Positions 9,205-19,611 of a stretch of 64,000 nt of DNA are shown piece after piece. The DNA is from Solilutibacter silvestris (GTDB lineage Bacteria; Pseudomonadota; Gammaproteobacteria; Xanthomonadales; Xanthomonadaceae), in contig NZ_NPZB01000001.1 of the NCBI RefSeq assembly GCF_002895945.1, positions 1,317,501 to 1,381,500 of the forward strand, read 5' to 3'. Both the position numbers and the translations under genes were made by a program. Positions within the stretch are counted from its first letter, which is position 1. Each line of letters opens with the position of its first letter. The notes beneath the pieces were generated by a model. That model was not told the origin of the DNA and searched no databases. It saw nothing but the letters and a program-made list of their open reading frames with translations.

Positions 9205-9461
9205 TGCTTGATACTCCTGAAAGGGAATCCCCGCCAAAGGGTTGAATGGACGGCGGTTCGCCCGCGAGGGCGACGGATTCCGGGGTTGGGCCTCCCTGCG
9301 GCCTCCGCGACAGATCCCTTGGCTGAAAGCCCTGGGACACCCCGGCGCGGGTTGCAACTGCAGGTGTGTATTCGCCAATGACGCATGGCGTGGGCGTGAA
9401 ACAGCCGCGAATGATAGCAGGTTTTGACCGGGCGCACCGCGCGGGGGATTGACGGATCGGC

Positions 9462-9473
9462 GATAATGTCGCC
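9462..9473 (+). promoter_or_regulatory. -10 element of a probable leaderless map transcript
   Basis: GATAAT ends 6 bases before the map ATG, so the start point expected 7 bases downstream coincides with the A of the ATG. No Shine-Dalgarno sequence is visible in the preceding 20 bases. The 269-base divergent gap with rpsB holds the two promoters and no gene that I can see. Confidence 0.5.
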
Positions 9474-10247
9474 ATGCAGATCAAGAACGCCGCCGAAATC
9501 GAACAGATGCGCGAAGCCGGGCGCCTCGCGTCCGAGGTGCTGGACCTCCTCACCGGGCATGTCCGCCCCGGCGTCAGCACCGAGGAACTCGACCGCATCG
9601 CCCACGACCACATCGTCAACGTGCAGGGCGCGATCCCGGCCAACATCGGCTATCGCGGTTACCCCAAGACCCTGTGCACCTCGGTCAACAACGTGATTTG
9701 CCACGGTATCCCGAGCGAGGCCAAGATCCTCAAGGACGGCGATATCGTCAATATCGACGTCACCGTCATCAAGGACGGCTGGCACGGCGACACCAGCCGC
9801 ATGTATATCGTCGGTGAGCCGTCGGTGATGGCGAAGCGCCTGGTCGATGTCACCTATCGGGCGATGTGGGCTGGTATCCGCGCGGTGAAGCCGGGCGCGA
9901 CGCTCGGCGATGTCGGCCATGCCATCCAGCAACTCGCCGAAGCCGAGCGTTTCAGCGTGGTGCGCGATTATTGCGGCCACGGCATCGGCAAGATCTACCA
10001 CGACGAACCGCAGGTGAAGCATTACGGCAAGCCGGGGCAGGGACTGGTGCTGGCGCCGGGCATGACCTTCACCATCGAGCCGATGATCAATGAAGGCGGC
10101 TTCCATACCAAGTTGCTGCCCGATGGCTGGACCGTGGTGACCAAGGATCGCAAGCTGTCCGCGCAGTGGGAGCACATGATCGTCGTCACCGACACTGGCT
10201 ATGACGTGCTGACGCTGTCGGCCGGCAGTCCGCCGCCACCGGCGTGA
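9474..10247 (+). CDS. map: Methionine aminopeptidase, type I
   Basis: The 257-residue cytoplasmic metalloenzyme removes N-terminal Met from nascent proteins. Ligand motifs of the two-metal site are visible: the Asp pair in [17 protein letters not shown], His in [12 protein letters not shown], Glu in FTIEPMI and Glu in [10 protein letters not shown]. The length matches the family. Its stop overlaps the start of glnD, so the two genes are coupled. Being close to rpsB and tsf is conserved in many proteobacteria. Confidence 0.97.
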   Translation: MQIKNAAEIEQMREAGRLASEVLDLLTGHVRPGVSTEELDRIAHDHIVNVQGAIPANIGYRGYPKTLCTSVNNVICHGIPSEAKILKDGDIVNIDVTVIKDGWHGDTSRMYIVGEPSVMAKRLVDVTYRAMWAGIRAVKPGATLGDVGHAIQQLAEAERFSVVRDYCGHGIGKIYHDEPQVKHYGKPGQGLVLAPGMTFTIEPMINEGGFHTKLLPDGWTVVTKDRKLSAQWEHMIVVTDTGYDVLTLSAGSPPPPA

Positions 10248-12832
10248 TGGATGCCGCGACGGACGCGGCGTGGTCGCAGGCCGCGCGCGAGCGCATGCAG
10301 GCGCTGGATGCGCAACTCGCGGTGCGTTTCGATCGTGGTGATGCAACGGCGGCGTTGACTGCGGCGCGCGCGCGCGGCATCGATGCGCTGGTGCGCGAGG
10401 CGTGGGCGCGCTGCATTCCCGAATCGGTCGATGCCGCGCTGTTCGCGGTCGGTGGCTATGGGCGATCGAGCCTCTATCCGCAATCCGATGTCGATCTGCT
10501 GGTGTTGACGGAACAGGCGTGGGATCACGCCGTCGGCGAGGCGATTTCGCGCTGCGTCGCGTTGTTGTGGGATGCGCGCATTCCCGTCTCGCACAGCGTG
10601 CGTTCGCAGGAGGAAACCGTCGCCGCGGCGCGCGACGACATCACCACGGTGACTGCGTTGATGGATGCGCGCCTGCTGGCCGGGTCGCGGTCCGCGGTCG
10701 CGACGTTGGCCGATGCCATCGCGCCCGAGCGTTCGTGGCCGCCCGCAGAGTATTTCGCCGGCAAGCGCGAGGAATTGCGCGCGCGCCATGCGCGTTTCGA
10801 CGATACCGCCGACAACCTCGAGCCCAACATCAAGGAAGGGCCGGGCGGACTACGCGACCTGCAGACGTTGCGCTGGATGGCGATGCGCGTGCTCGGCGCG
10901 ACAGGACTGGATGCGCTGGAGTCGCTCGGCCAGGTCGGGCACATCGAGCGCGAGACGCTGGAAAATGCCGCGGTGGCGCTGCAACGATTGCGCTATGGCC
11001 TGCACCTCGTCGCCGGCAAGCGCGAGGAACGCCTGCGCTTCGATCACCAGCGCGCGCTGGCGGCGCGGATGAATCGCGTCGGTCATGCCGATTTGGAGCC
11101 GGCCGACAACGCCATGGTCGAAGCGATGATGCAGGAGTTCTATCGCAATGCGGCGCGCGTGCAGCGCATCGGTGATCGCCTGTTGCAACGCTTCGAGGAA
11201 CAACTGGAAGGCGAGGCCATCGCCGAGCCGATCGACGACCAGTTCGAATTGCGACGCGGTTACATCACCGCGCGCGATCCGGCGTGGCCGATGGGCGATA
11301 CCGCGCGCATTTTCGAACTGTTCGCCACCTGGGCGCATACGCCTGCTGCACGCGGCCTGCACTCGCGCACGGCGCGCGCATTGGCGGAAGTGTTGCGGAA
11401 CGTCCCCGCGTATTCTGAGGCGTCGCCGGAGTTGCGCCAGCGTTTCATGGCGTTGCTGACGATGCCTGGCGCGGTGGCGACGCTGGAGCGGATGGCGCGC
11501 CTCGGCGTGCTGGCGCGCTGGATTCCGGCCTTCGCGCAGGTGACGGGGCGAATGCAGTTCGACCTGTTCCACACCTACACGGTGGACCAGCACACGTTGG
11601 CGTTGCTGCGCAATTTCGCGCTGTTCGCGAGCAGTGCCGACACCCAGCGCTTTGCCCGCGCGCACGAAGTCTGGCCACACCTGCGCAAGCCGGAATTGCT
11701 GCTGCTGGCCGGTTTGTTCCATGACATCGCGAAAGGCCGCGGTGGCGATCATTCCATCCTCGGTGCGGAAGATGCACGTGTGTTCTGCACGGCGCACGGT
11801 CTGTCCGACGCCGACACCGCGCTGGTGGCGTGGCTGGTGGAGCAACATCTCACCATGTCGGTGACGGCGCAGAAGCAGGACATCAGCGACGCCGAGGTGG
11901 TGCAGAAATTCGCGCGACTGGTCGGCGATCGCGAACGCCTCGATTATCTTTACCTGCTGACCTGCGCCGACATCGCGGCGACGTCGCCGAAGTTGTGGAA
12001 TGCCTGGAAGGATCGCCTGCTCGGCGATCTCCACGTGGCCACGCGATTGGCACTGCGGCGTGGTGGCGAAGATCCGGTCGCCGCCGAGGCGCGCATCGCC
12101 GAGGCGCAAACCAATGTCGGCCTGTTGCTGGATGGCATGGGGCGCAATGACGATGGCATGCGCTGGTTGCCCAATAGCAGTTTCCTGCACGCGCGCGTCG
12201 AACAACTGACGTGGATGGCGCTGCAACTGTCCGACATGCGGGCTGGTGAAACGCGCATCGCCGCGCGCCATCCGGTGGCCGGCGATGCTTCGCTGGAACT
12301 GCTGGTGCACACGCCAGATCGTCCCGGCCTGTTCGCCGCGATCGTCGCCACGCTCGATCGCATCGGGCTCGACGTGTTGCACGCGCGCCTGCTCGATGCA
12401 CCGCAAGGCCAGGTGATCGACAGCTTCGTGCTGATGCCGCGCGATTCGAAGCGCGCGGTGGAATCGCGTGACGTCGAACGTCGCCTCGGCGACGTGCTGT
12501 CGCACCCGCTCGACCAGGTGAAACCGGCGCGCCACGCGCGACCGAGCCATCTGCGTCATTTCCGCATCGCGCCGCAGATCGAATTTTCCGAAGACCATGG
12601 CCGCACCGTGCTCGCGATCGTCTGCAACGATCGCCCCGGCCTGCTCGCCGACATCGCCCAGCAATTGTTGCGGCAGCGCTTCCCGGTGCATGATGCCCGC
12701 ATCGCCACCTTCGGCGAACGCGCCGAAGACGTGTTTCGCATCAGCCAGGCGGATGGCCAACCACTCGACAGCGTCGCGCAGGAAGCATTGCGCGATGCCT
12801 TGTCCACCATTCTCCAGGGAGATCATGCATGA
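10247..12832 (+). CDS. glnD: PII uridylyltransferase / uridylyl-removing enzyme
   Basis: The 861-residue bifunctional nitrogen sensor modifies PII proteins in response to glutamine. In order: a nucleotidyltransferase domain ([17 protein letters not shown], residues ~67-85), the GlnD linker with [15 protein letters not shown], an HD hydrolase domain ([13 protein letters not shown], about residue 490) and two C-terminal ACT domains ([36 protein letters not shown]) that bind glutamine. The ATG at 10247 overlaps the map stop; an in-frame GTG sits one codon earlier. dapD overlaps its end by 4 bases. Confidence 0.96.
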   Translation: MDAATDAAWSQAARERMQALDAQLAVRFDRGDATAALTAARARGIDALVREAWARCIPESVDAALFAVGGYGRSSLYPQSDVDLLVLTEQAWDHAVGEAISRCVALLWDARIPVSHSVRSQEETVAAARDDITTVTALMDARLLAGSRSAVATLADAIAPERSWPPAEYFAGKREELRARHARFDDTADNLEPNIKEGPGGLRDLQTLRWMAMRVLGATGLDALESLGQVGHIERETLENAAVALQRLRYGLHLVAGKREERLRFDHQRALAARMNRVGHADLEPADNAMVEAMMQEFYRNAARVQRIGDRLLQRFEEQLEGEAIAEPIDDQFELRRGYITARDPAWPMGDTARIFELFATWAHTPAARGLHSRTARALAEVLRNVPAYSEASPELRQRFMALLTMPGAVATLERMARLGVLARWIPAFAQVTGRMQFDLFHTYTVDQHTLALLRNFALFASSADTQRFARAHEVWPHLRKPELLLLAGLFHDIAKGRGGDHSILGAEDARVFCTAHGLSDADTALVAWLVEQHLTMSVTAQKQDISDAEVVQKFARLVGDRERLDYLYLLTCADIAATSPKLWNAWKDRLLGDLHVATRLALRRGGEDPVAAEARIAEAQTNVGLLLDGMGRNDDGMRWLPNSSFLHARVEQLTWMALQLSDMRAGETRIAARHPVAGDASLELLVHTPDRPGLFAAIVATLDRIGLDVLHARLLDAPQGQVIDSFVLMPRDSKRAVESRDVERRLGDVLSHPLDQVKPARHARPSHLRHFRIAPQIEFSEDHGRTVLAIVCNDRPGLLADIAQQLLRQRFPVHDARIATFGERAEDVFRISQADGQPLDSVAQEALRDALSTILQGDHA

Positions 12833-13656
12833 CCAGCGAGTTGCAGCAACAAATCGAATCCGCGTGGGAAAGGCGCGCCGAACTCGACGCCGCGGGACTC
12901 GATGCGCTGCGCCCGCACGTGGATGCCGCGATCGCCGGACTCGAAGACGGCGTGTTGCGCGTGGCCGAACCGCATGCCGGTGGCTGGCGCGTCAACGAAT
13001 GGTTGAAGAAGGCCGTGTTGCTGTATTTCCGCACCCAGGACATGCGGGTGATGCCGGGTGAGCCGGCGCCGTGGTGGGACAAGATCCCGCTGCGCTTCGA
13101 AGGTTTCGATGCCGAGAAATTCCGCGCGCTGGGCGTGCGTGCGCTGCCGGGCAGCATCGTGCGCCGTGGTGCGCATCTGGCCAAGGACGTGGTGCTGACG
13201 CCGAGTTTCGTCAACATCGGTGCGCGCGTCGACGAGGGCACCATGGTCGATACCTGGGCGACGGTGGGTTCGTGCGCGCAGATCGGCAAGCATTGCCACA
13301 TCAGCGGTGGCGCCGGCATCGGCGGCGTGCTGGAACCGTTGCAGGCATCGCCGACGATCATCGAGGATCACTGTTTCATCGGCGCGCGTTCGGAAGTGGT
13401 GGAAGGCGTGATCGTCGGCCACCACAGCGTGATCGGCATGGGCGTCTTCATCGGCCAATCGACCCGCATCTACAACCGTGCCACCAGGGAAATCAGCTAC
13501 GGCGTGGTGCCACCGGGCAGCGTGGTGGTATCGGGTTCGTTGCCGGCCGCCGATGGCAGCCATTCGCTGTATTGCGCGGTGATCGTCAAGCAGGTCGACG
13601 AGAAGACGCGTGCCAAGACGTCGGTCAACGAATTGCTACGCGGCCACGCCGACTAA
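12829..13656 (+). CDS. dapD: Tetrahydrodipicolinate N-succinyltransferase
   Basis: The 275-residue trimer transfers succinate from succinyl-CoA to tetrahydrodipicolinate in lysine and diaminopimelate synthesis. The hexapeptide-repeat left-handed beta helix is plain from residue ~105 on ([44 protein letters not shown]). Its ATG overlaps the glnD stop (ATGA at 12829-12832). dapE, the next enzyme but one, is nearby, so a DAP-pathway group is present with other genes interleaved. Confidence 0.97.
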   Translation: MTSELQQQIESAWERRAELDAAGLDALRPHVDAAIAGLEDGVLRVAEPHAGGWRVNEWLKKAVLLYFRTQDMRVMPGEPAPWWDKIPLRFEGFDAEKFRALGVRALPGSIVRRGAHLAKDVVLTPSFVNIGARVDEGTMVDTWATVGSCAQIGKHCHISGGAGIGGVLEPLQASPTIIEDHCFIGARSEVVEGVIVGHHSVIGMGVFIGQSTRIYNRATREISYGVVPPGSVVVSGSLPAADGSHSLYCAVIVKQVDEKTRAKTSVNELLRGHAD

Positions 13657-13736
13657 GAAGCAACCATGACTTCTGGCCTATGTCGGAAGTCGGTGCGCAT
13701 GCGACAACGGCAGGATTCCTCCCGGATTCTCCCGTC

Positions 13737-15662
13737 ATGCGTATTCATGTGTCCCTGCTCGCCGCTGCGCTGATCGCCGCGACCGGCACGCTTTCCGCCC
13801 AGTCCACCGCTCCGGTCGCGAAAACGCCGGCAACGCAGCAGGCCGACATGATGGCGGCGATGAAGGTGCGCGGCGAATACGTCAAGGCGCATTACGACAA
13901 GCAGGAATACGACGTGGTGATGCGCGACGGCATCAAGCTGCACACCGTCGTCTACACGCCGAAGGATGCCGGGCCCGGCAAGACCTATCCGATCCTGATG
14001 CAGCGCACGCCGTACTCCGCCGGTCCCTATGGTGACAAGTTCAAGACGACGCTGGGCCAGACCGCCGATTACGAGAAGGACGGTTTCATCTTCGCCTTCC
14101 AGGACGTGCGCGGCCGCTTCATGTCGGAAGGCGAGTACGTGAACATGCGTCCGGTCGGCGGCAAGGTCGATGAAACCACCGACACCTGGGACACGGTCGA
14201 TTGGCTGGTCAAGAACGTCCGCGGCAACAACGGCAAGGTTGGCCAGTGGGGCATCAGCTATCCGGGTTTCTACACCGCGATCGGCGCGATCAACACCCAT
14301 CCGGCACTGGTCGCAGTGTCGCCGCAGGCACCGATCGGCAATTGGTTCCTCGGCGACGACATGCATCGCAACGGTGCCTTCGTGCTCAACATGGCCTACG
14401 GATTCTTCAACGGCGGATTCGGCTATCCGCATCCCAAGCCGACGCCGGACCAGCCCAAGGGTGTCGAATTCGGCACGCCCGATGGCTACGACTATTACCT
14501 GAAACTCGGTGCGCTTTCGAACGCGCCGAAACGCTTCCTGCAACCGATCGCGTTCTGGGACGACATCGTCGCCCACCCGAATTACGACAGCTATTGGCAG
14601 TCGCGCGATCTGCCCTCGAAGATGAACAACGTCAAGGCGGCGGTGCTGTTCGTCGGTGGTTGGTTCGATACCGAAGATCTCTACGGTCCGTTGCATCTTT
14701 ACAAGGCAGTCGAAGAAAAGAATCCCGGCATCCACAACTCGATCATCATCGGGCCGTGGACGCATGGCGGCTGGTTGCGCGGCACCGGTCGCAGCGTCGG
14801 CGACGCCGAGTTCGGCCGCGATACCTCGCTGGACTACCAGCCAATCGAATTCGCCTTCTTCAAGCATTGGCTGAAGGGCGGTCCCGATCCCGATCTGCCG
14901 GAAGCGTGGGTGTTCGAAACCGGTAGCAACCAGTGGCAGCGCTTCGACAGTTGGCCGCCGAAAAACGTCGCGCCGCGCACGCTCTACTTCCAGCCAGGGA
15001 ATGGCCTGAAGTTCGACGCCAAGCCGACAGCGGCATCGAGCTTCGGCGAATACATCAGCGATCCCGCCCATCCGGTGCCGTACACCACGGAGATCATCAA
15101 TCGCTGGAGCCGCGATTACATCGCCGCCGACCAGCGCTTCGCGTCGTCGCGCCCGGACGTGATCACCTACACCAGCGAACCGCTCGCCAGCGACACCACG
15201 CTCGCCGGGCCGATCAAGGTGAAATTGTGGGTGAGCACCAGCGGCACCGATTCCGATTTCATCGTCAAGGTGATCGACGTCAATCCCGACAAGATGCCGG
15301 GCTACACCGATGACGATCGCAAGGCCGGCAAGCCCGATCGCGGCGGCCAGCAGACGATGGTGCGTGGCGAACCGATGCGCGCGCGTTTCCGCAACAGCTT
15401 CGAGAAACCGGAAGCGTTCGTGCCCAACCAGCCGACCGCGGTGAATTACACGCTCAATGACGTGTTCCACACCTTCAAGGCCGGCCATCGCATCATGGTG
15501 CAGGTGCAGTCGACGTGGTTCCCGTTCATCGACCGCAATCCACAGAAATTCGTCCCGAACATCTATGAAGCGAAGGACAGCGACTTCATCAAGGCGAACC
15601 AGCGCGTGTACCAGGACGCCGCGCATCCGACCGCGATCGAGGTTTCCGTCTTGCAGAAGTGA
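13737..15662 (+). CDS. Secreted CocE/NonD-family hydrolase (X-Pro dipeptidyl-peptidase/alpha-amino-acid ester hydrolase type)
   Basis: The 641-residue protein has a signal peptide (MRIHVSLLAAALIAATGTLSA), an alpha/beta hydrolase domain and a C-terminal jelly-roll domain. The catalytic triad is visible: Ser174 in GISYPGF, Asp311 in GGWFDTED, His343 in GPWTHGGW. The family includes alpha-amino-acid ester hydrolases and glutaryl-7-ACA acylases, known from Xanthomonas; the true substrate here is probably a peptide or amino-acid ester. The start at 13737 gives the signal peptide; no strong Shine-Dalgarno sequence is seen. It splits dapD from dapE. Confidence 0.88.
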   Translation: MRIHVSLLAAALIAATGTLSAQSTAPVAKTPATQQADMMAAMKVRGEYVKAHYDKQEYDVVMRDGIKLHTVVYTPKDAGPGKTYPILMQRTPYSAGPYGDKFKTTLGQTADYEKDGFIFAFQDVRGRFMSEGEYVNMRPVGGKVDETTDTWDTVDWLVKNVRGNNGKVGQWGISYPGFYTAIGAINTHPALVAVSPQAPIGNWFLGDDMHRNGAFVLNMAYGFFNGGFGYPHPKPTPDQPKGVEFGTPDGYDYYLKLGALSNAPKRFLQPIAFWDDIVAHPNYDSYWQSRDLPSKMNNVKAAVLFVGGWFDTEDLYGPLHLYKAVEEKNPGIHNSIIIGPWTHGGWLRGTGRSVGDAEFGRDTSLDYQPIEFAFFKHWLKGGPDPDLPEAWVFETGSNQWQRFDSWPPKNVAPRTLYFQPGNGLKFDAKPTAASSFGEYISDPAHPVPYTTEIINRWSRDYIAADQRFASSRPDVITYTSEPLASDTTLAGPIKVKLWVSTSGTDSDFIVKVIDVNPDKMPGYTDDDRKAGKPDRGGQQTMVRGEPMRARFRNSFEKPEAFVPNQPTAVNYTLNDVFHTFKAGHRIMVQVQSTWFPFIDRNPQKFVPNIYEAKDSDFIKANQRVYQDAAHPTAIEVSVLQK

Positions 15663-15724
15663 GATCGGGCGCGGAATGGACGGATTGGCGATAATCCGTC
15701 CATTCCCGCGATGAAGCCCGAGCC

Positions 15725-16084
15725 ATGACGACGCTGTACGGACTGAAGAACTGCGACACCTGCAGGAAGGCGCAGAACTGGCTGAAGCGCTTCGATATCG
15801 CGTACGCCTTCGTCGATGTGCGCGAATCGCCGCAGTCGCTGGGCACCTTCGTGGCGTGGAAAGACGCCGTGGGTGGCTGGGACGCGCTGATCAACAAGTC
15901 CTCGACCACCTGGCGCAGCCTGCCGCCGAACCGCAAGACGCCGGGTTCCGACGCCGAGTGGAAACTGTTGCTGCGTGAACATCCAACGCTGGTGAAGCGT
16001 CCGCTGGTGGTGCTGGACGATGGCCGCATCCACCAGGGATTCAGCGACAACGGCTTCAAGGCGTTGTTCGAGGTCGCGAAGTGA
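15725..16084 (+). CDS. ArsC/Spx-family reductase (YffB-like)
   Basis: The 119-residue thioredoxin-fold protein starts [18 protein letters not shown], with the redox-type CxxC of ArsC-like proteins near residue 11. [17 protein letters not shown] corresponds to the conserved C-terminal region of the YffB group. A glutathione-dependent reductase role is known for relatives; arsenate is probably not the substrate, as there is no ars context. It is coupled to dapE by a 4-base overlap, the usual dapE neighbour. GATAAT at about 15689-15694 may be its -10 element. Confidence 0.88.
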   Translation: MTTLYGLKNCDTCRKAQNWLKRFDIAYAFVDVRESPQSLGTFVAWKDAVGGWDALINKSSTTWRSLPPNRKTPGSDAEWKLLLREHPTLVKRPLVVLDDGRIHQGFSDNGFKALFEVAK

Positions 16085-17238
16085 ACGACGTCCTGCAACT
16101 GACGAAAGACCTGATCGCGCGACCCTCGGTCACGCCTGACGACGCCGGCTGTCTGCCGCTGATTGCTGCGCGTTTGGAGAAAGTCGGGTTCCGCTGCGAA
16201 TCGCTGCGCTACGGCGAGGTCGACAATCTGTGGGCAACACACGGCAACGGTGCGCCGGTGCTGGTGCTGCTCGGGCATACCGATGTGGTACCGCCGGGTC
16301 CGCGCGAAGCGTGGTCGAGCGATCCCTTCGTGCCCGAGATCCGCGATGGCGTGTTGTACGGGCGTGGCGCCGCCGACATGAAGAGCGGCGTCGCGGCGTT
16401 CGTGGTCGCGGCGGAGCAGTTCGTTGCGGCACATCCGGATCATCGCGGCACGCTGGCCATCCTGCTGACGTCGGACGAAGAAGGCGTGGCGATCGATGGC
16501 GTGCGCCGTGTCGCCGCAACGCTGCACGAACGCGGACAGCGCATCGACTGGTGCATCACTGGCGAGCCATCATCCAAGAACACGCTGGGCGACCTGGTGC
16601 GTGTCGGCCGCCGTGGCACCTTGTCGGCGAAACTGAAAGTGCACGGCATCCAGGGCCATGTCGCCTATCCCGACAAGGCGCGCAATCCGATCCACCAGGC
16701 GCTGCCTGCGCTCGCCGAACTCGCGGCGCGGCGTTGGGACGATGGCTATGAAACCTTCCCGCCGACCAGCCTGCAGATCACCGACACCCACGCCGGCAAT
16801 GGCGCCAACAACGTCATCCCCGGGCAACTCGACGTGCTGTTCAACCTGCGCTTCAATCCGAACTGGAGCGCGCAACGGCTGGAACAAGCCTGCGAAGACG
16901 TGCTGAAATCGCATGGCCTCGATTACGCCGTCGAATGGCAGCGCGGTGGCGAACCGTTCTTCACCCCGGAAGGCGAATTGCGGCGTGTAGTACGCGACGT
17001 GCTGACGAACGTTGCGGGCAGTGCGCCGGAAGAAAGCACCGGTGGCGGCACCTCGGATGCACGCTTCATCGCGCCGCTGGGTGCGCACTGCGTGGAGATC
17101 GGGCCGGTCAACGCCAGCATCCACAAGGTCGACGAACATGTGCGCGTGGATGATCTGGAGAGGTTGCCGGGGCTGTATCTGGCGGTGATCGAACGGTTGC
17201 TGGTGCAACCGTTGCACGATGCCGGTTCGGCGGGTTAA
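16081..17238 (+). CDS. dapE: Succinyl-diaminopimelate desuccinylase
   Basis: The 385-residue M20-family di-zinc enzyme makes LL-diaminopimelate. Metal and catalytic motifs are visible: [19 protein letters not shown], the EE pair in LTSDEEG, ITGEPSS and the C-terminal [10 protein letters not shown]. The start is a GTG at 16081 overlapping the stop of the ArsC-like gene. Only 9 bases separate its stop from the Asn-rich leader peptide of asnB, so leader transcription may begin inside dapE or read through from it. Confidence 0.97.
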   Translation: MNDVLQLTKDLIARPSVTPDDAGCLPLIAARLEKVGFRCESLRYGEVDNLWATHGNGAPVLVLLGHTDVVPPGPREAWSSDPFVPEIRDGVLYGRGAADMKSGVAAFVVAAEQFVAAHPDHRGTLAILLTSDEEGVAIDGVRRVAATLHERGQRIDWCITGEPSSKNTLGDLVRVGRRGTLSAKLKVHGIQGHVAYPDKARNPIHQALPALAELAARRWDDGYETFPPTSLQITDTHAGNGANNVIPGQLDVLFNLRFNPNWSAQRLEQACEDVLKSHGLDYAVEWQRGGEPFFTPEGELRRVVRDVLTNVAGSAPEESTGGGTSDARFIAPLGAHCVEIGPVNASIHKVDEHVRVDDLERLPGLYLAVIERLLVQPLHDAGSAG

Positions 17239-17247
17239 GGTCGGGCC

Positions 17248-17310
17248 ATGACCTCGCAGCGCGCCAACAACAATCGCAACAACACCAGCCCCCCGCGGGT
17301 CGGTCGTTAG
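17248..17310 (+). CDS. Asn-rich leader peptide of an asnB attenuator
   Basis: This 20-codon ORF encodes MTSQRANNNRNNTSPPRVGR, with five Asn codons among six consecutive codons (17266-17283, NNNRNN). TAAGG lies 7 bases before the ATG, a good ribosome-binding site. It ends 27 bases before a strong intrinsic terminator, and asnB starts right behind that. This is the layout of his, thr or leu leader peptides, with Asn as the control residue and asparagine synthetase as the regulated gene. A ribosome stalled on the Asn codons would leave 17295-17303 free to pair with the terminator's upstream arm. Confidence 0.82.
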   Translation: MTSQRANNNRNNTSPPRVGR

Positions 17311-17344
17311 CGCGCGCAGCACACGCTGAACACCCGAAACCCGC
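17295..17344 (+). promoter_or_regulatory. Candidate antiterminator pairing in the asnB leader
   Basis: Bases 17295-17299 can pair with 17340-17344 and 17300-17303 with 17334-17337, nine pairs with a two-base bulge. This would occupy most of the upstream arm of the terminator at 17338-17346. The first half lies at the end of the leader ORF, so a ribosome reaching the stop codon would cover it. The pairing was found by eye and no energies were computed. Confidence 0.55.
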
Positions 17345-17369
17345 ACCGGCCAGTGCGGGTTTTTTGTTT
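17338..17369 (+). terminator. Intrinsic terminator (attenuator) between leader peptide and asnB
   Basis: A perfect 9-bp stem (AACCCGCAC / GTGCGGGTT) with a 6-base loop is followed by TTTTTGTTT. It lies upstream of asnB rather than behind a full-length gene, directly after the Asn-rich leader ORF, so it can act as a conditional attenuator. Confidence 0.9.
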
Positions 17370-17416
17370 CATCGCTCTTGTAAAGCCGGCCTTTGAAAAT
17401 CCCCAGGAGTTCCACC

Positions 17417-19099
17417 ATGTGTTCCATCCTTGCCGTCTTCGACCTGCGCCGCGGCGCGGACCTGCAACAGCTGCGACCGCTGGCGTTGTCGTTGTCCGCG
17501 CGCCAGCGCCACCGCGGGCCGGACTGGAGTGGCGTGCACGCCGATGCCAACGCGCTGCTGGTGCACGAGCGCCTGGCGATTGTCGATCCTGCCGGCGGCG
17601 CGCAGCCGATCCTCTCCGGCGATGGCGCATTGGTATTGGCGGTGAACGGCGAGATCTACAACCATCGTGATCTCGAACGCCGTTTGCAGCAGTCGTATGC
17701 CTTCCAGACCGGTTCCGATTGCGAAGTGATCAACGCGCTGTATCGCGATGGCGACGCGCCTGAAACCTGGCTCGGCCGCCTCAACGGCATCTTCGCGTTC
17801 GCATTGTGGGATGCGCAGGCCAAGCGCTTCCTCATCGCCCGCGACCACATGGGCATCTGCCCGCTCTATTGGGGCCACGATGCCGATGGCCGGGTCTGGG
17901 TCGCTTCGGAAATGAAAGCATTGGTGCGCGTCTGCGATGACGTCTCCGCGTTCCCGCCGGGCCATGTCTACGACAGCGCACGTGGCGAACCGGTGCGCTG
18001 GTACAAGCGGGCGTGGCGCGATTACGACGCGGTGCGCGATGTCGCGGCGGACAAGACCGAATTGCGCGAGGCGTTCGAGCGTGCGGTGCATCGCCAGTTG
18101 ATGAGCGACGTGCCCTATGGCGTGTTGCTGTCCGGTGGGCTGGATTCGTCGCTGGTGGCGGCATGCGCGGCGAAGTTCGCGCGCAAGCGCATCGAGGAGG
18201 ACGATCGTGGCGAAGCCTGGTGGCCGCGCCTGCACAGTTTCGCCATCGGGCTGGACGGCTCACCCGATCTCGCCGCCGCACAGATGGCCGCCGATGCGTT
18301 GGGAACGGTCCATCACGGCTTCACCTACACCTTCGCGGAAGGGCTGGATGCGCTGCCGGAAGTGATCCGCCACATCGAGACCTATGACGTCACAACCATT
18401 CGCGCGTCGACGCCGATGTACCTGCTGGCGCGGCGGATCAAGGCGATGGGCGTGAAGATGGTGCTGAGCGGCGAGGGCAGCGATGAACTGTTCGGCGGGT
18501 ATCTGTATTTCCACAAGGCACCGAACGCGCGCGAATTCCATGACGAACTGGTGCGCAAGCTCGATGCCCTGCACAGTTTCGATTGCCTGCGCGCCAACAA
18601 GTCGATGATGGCTTGGGGCGTTGAGCCGCGCGTGCCATTCCTCGATGTCGAGTTCATGGACGTGGCGATGCGGATGGATGCGGCGCACAAGATGAGCGGT
18701 GGCGGCAAGATCGAAAAATCGATCCTGCGCGAAGCGTTCGAGGGCTATCTGCCGGAGGAAATCCTGTGGCGCCAGAAGGAGCAGTTCAGCGATGGCGTCG
18801 GCTACGGCTGGATCGACGGGCTGAAAGCGCATGCCGAGGCGAACGTGAGCGATGCCGAATTGGCACAGGCGGAGCAACGGTTTCCGATCAACCCGCCGCA
18901 GACCAAGGAAGCGTATTTCTATCGCCGCATCTTCGATGAAGTCTTCCCGGGCGATGCCTGCGCACATACGGTGCCAGGCGGCAAGTCGATCGCCTGTTCG
19001 TCACCGGCGGCGATCGCGTGGGATGCAGCGTTCGCGACGATGGCGGATCCGTCGGGGCGTGCGGTGGCTGGCGTGCACAACGCGGCGCTGGGTGAATAA
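17417..19099 (+). CDS. asnB: Glutamine-hydrolysing asparagine synthetase B
   Basis: The 560-residue enzyme converts aspartate, glutamine and ATP to asparagine. The N-terminal Ntn glutaminase begins with the nucleophile Cys2 (MCSILAVFD) and has RQRHRGPDWSG and VNGEIYNH. The C-terminal synthetase domain has the pyrophosphatase loop LSGGLDSSLVA (about residue 233) and GEGSDELFGGY. I chose the ATG at 17417 because Cys must be residue 2, and AGGAG lies 7 bases before it; the frame also extends 8 codons upstream. Length matches E. coli AsnB (554). Expression is probably controlled by the upstream attenuator. Confidence 0.97.
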   Translation: MCSILAVFDLRRGADLQQLRPLALSLSARQRHRGPDWSGVHADANALLVHERLAIVDPAGGAQPILSGDGALVLAVNGEIYNHRDLERRLQQSYAFQTGSDCEVINALYRDGDAPETWLGRLNGIFAFALWDAQAKRFLIARDHMGICPLYWGHDADGRVWVASEMKALVRVCDDVSAFPPGHVYDSARGEPVRWYKRAWRDYDAVRDVAADKTELREAFERAVHRQLMSDVPYGVLLSGGLDSSLVAACAAKFARKRIEEDDRGEAWWPRLHSFAIGLDGSPDLAAAQMAADALGTVHHGFTYTFAEGLDALPEVIRHIETYDVTTIRASTPMYLLARRIKAMGVKMVLSGEGSDELFGGYLYFHKAPNAREFHDELVRKLDALHSFDCLRANKSMMAWGVEPRVPFLDVEFMDVAMRMDAAHKMSGGGKIEKSILREAFEGYLPEEILWRQKEQFSDGVGYGWIDGLKAHAEANVSDAELAQAEQRFPINPPQTKEAYFYRRIFDEVFPGDACAHTVPGGKSIACSSPAAIAWDAAFATMADPSGRAVAGVHNAALGE

Positions 19100-19126
19100 C
19101 CGGGGTCTTCGAAGCGTGGCCCGAAC

Positions 19127-19594
19127 TCAATTCGCCGTAGCTGCGCGCCGCATCGCCAGCGCAGGCAATTCACGGTTGCCGTCCTGCCAGCCGTTGACGA
19201 GCACCAGCTTCTCGATCTGCCAGCGGTCGTCCAGCTTTACCAGACCCCATTCGTAGCGCCCACCGACGATCCATTGACCGCCGCCCTCGACTTGGGTGTC
19301 ATCGATGAAGTGGTAAGCGATGAAATTGGCGCTTGCACTGGCGTGGTTGCCGTGTAGTGCAATCTGCGGCAGGCCGATCAGATGCTGGGTGCGACTGAAG
19401 CCGGGCAGCAGGCTGCGCCAGCGCTGCATCAGAATCGCGGCGGGCAGGGTTTCGGCTGGCTGGCCACTGAGCGAGGCGTAGTCGACCGTCACCTGCGGCG
19501 CAAAGCTGGCCTCGAGCGCGGTCCAGTGGCGGGCGTCCGCATTCAATGCGAAGCCGGCCAGCACGGTCATGATCTGGATGAAATCGTTCGTCAT
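19127..19594 (-). CDS. SnoaL/NTF2-like domain protein
   Basis: The 155-residue protein fits the NTF2-like cone fold (SnoaL_4 type): FALNADARHWTALEASFAPQVTVDY at the start, then FIAYHFIDD and WIVGGRYEWGLVKLDDRWQIEKL. Such proteins include small isomerases and hydrolases as well as non-catalytic ligand binders, so no reaction can be assigned. I chose the ATG at 19594, 17 bases downstream of the alpha/beta hydrolase stop, so the two are likely cotranscribed. Confidence 0.75.
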   Translation of the reverse strand: MTNDFIQIMTVLAGFALNADARHWTALEASFAPQVTVDYASLSGQPAETLPAAILMQRWRSLLPGFSRTQHLIGLPQIALHGNHASASANFIAYHFIDDTQVEGGGQWIVGGRYEWGLVKLDDRWQIEKLVLVNGWQDGNRELPALAMRRAATAN

Positions 19595-19611
19595 CGGTGT
19601 TTCCTTGACAG

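Noticed and set aside
13653-15626. 657-residue minus-strand frame opposite the CocE-type gene
   Set aside because: Shadow of a well-supported secreted hydrolase with a complete catalytic triad on the other strand.
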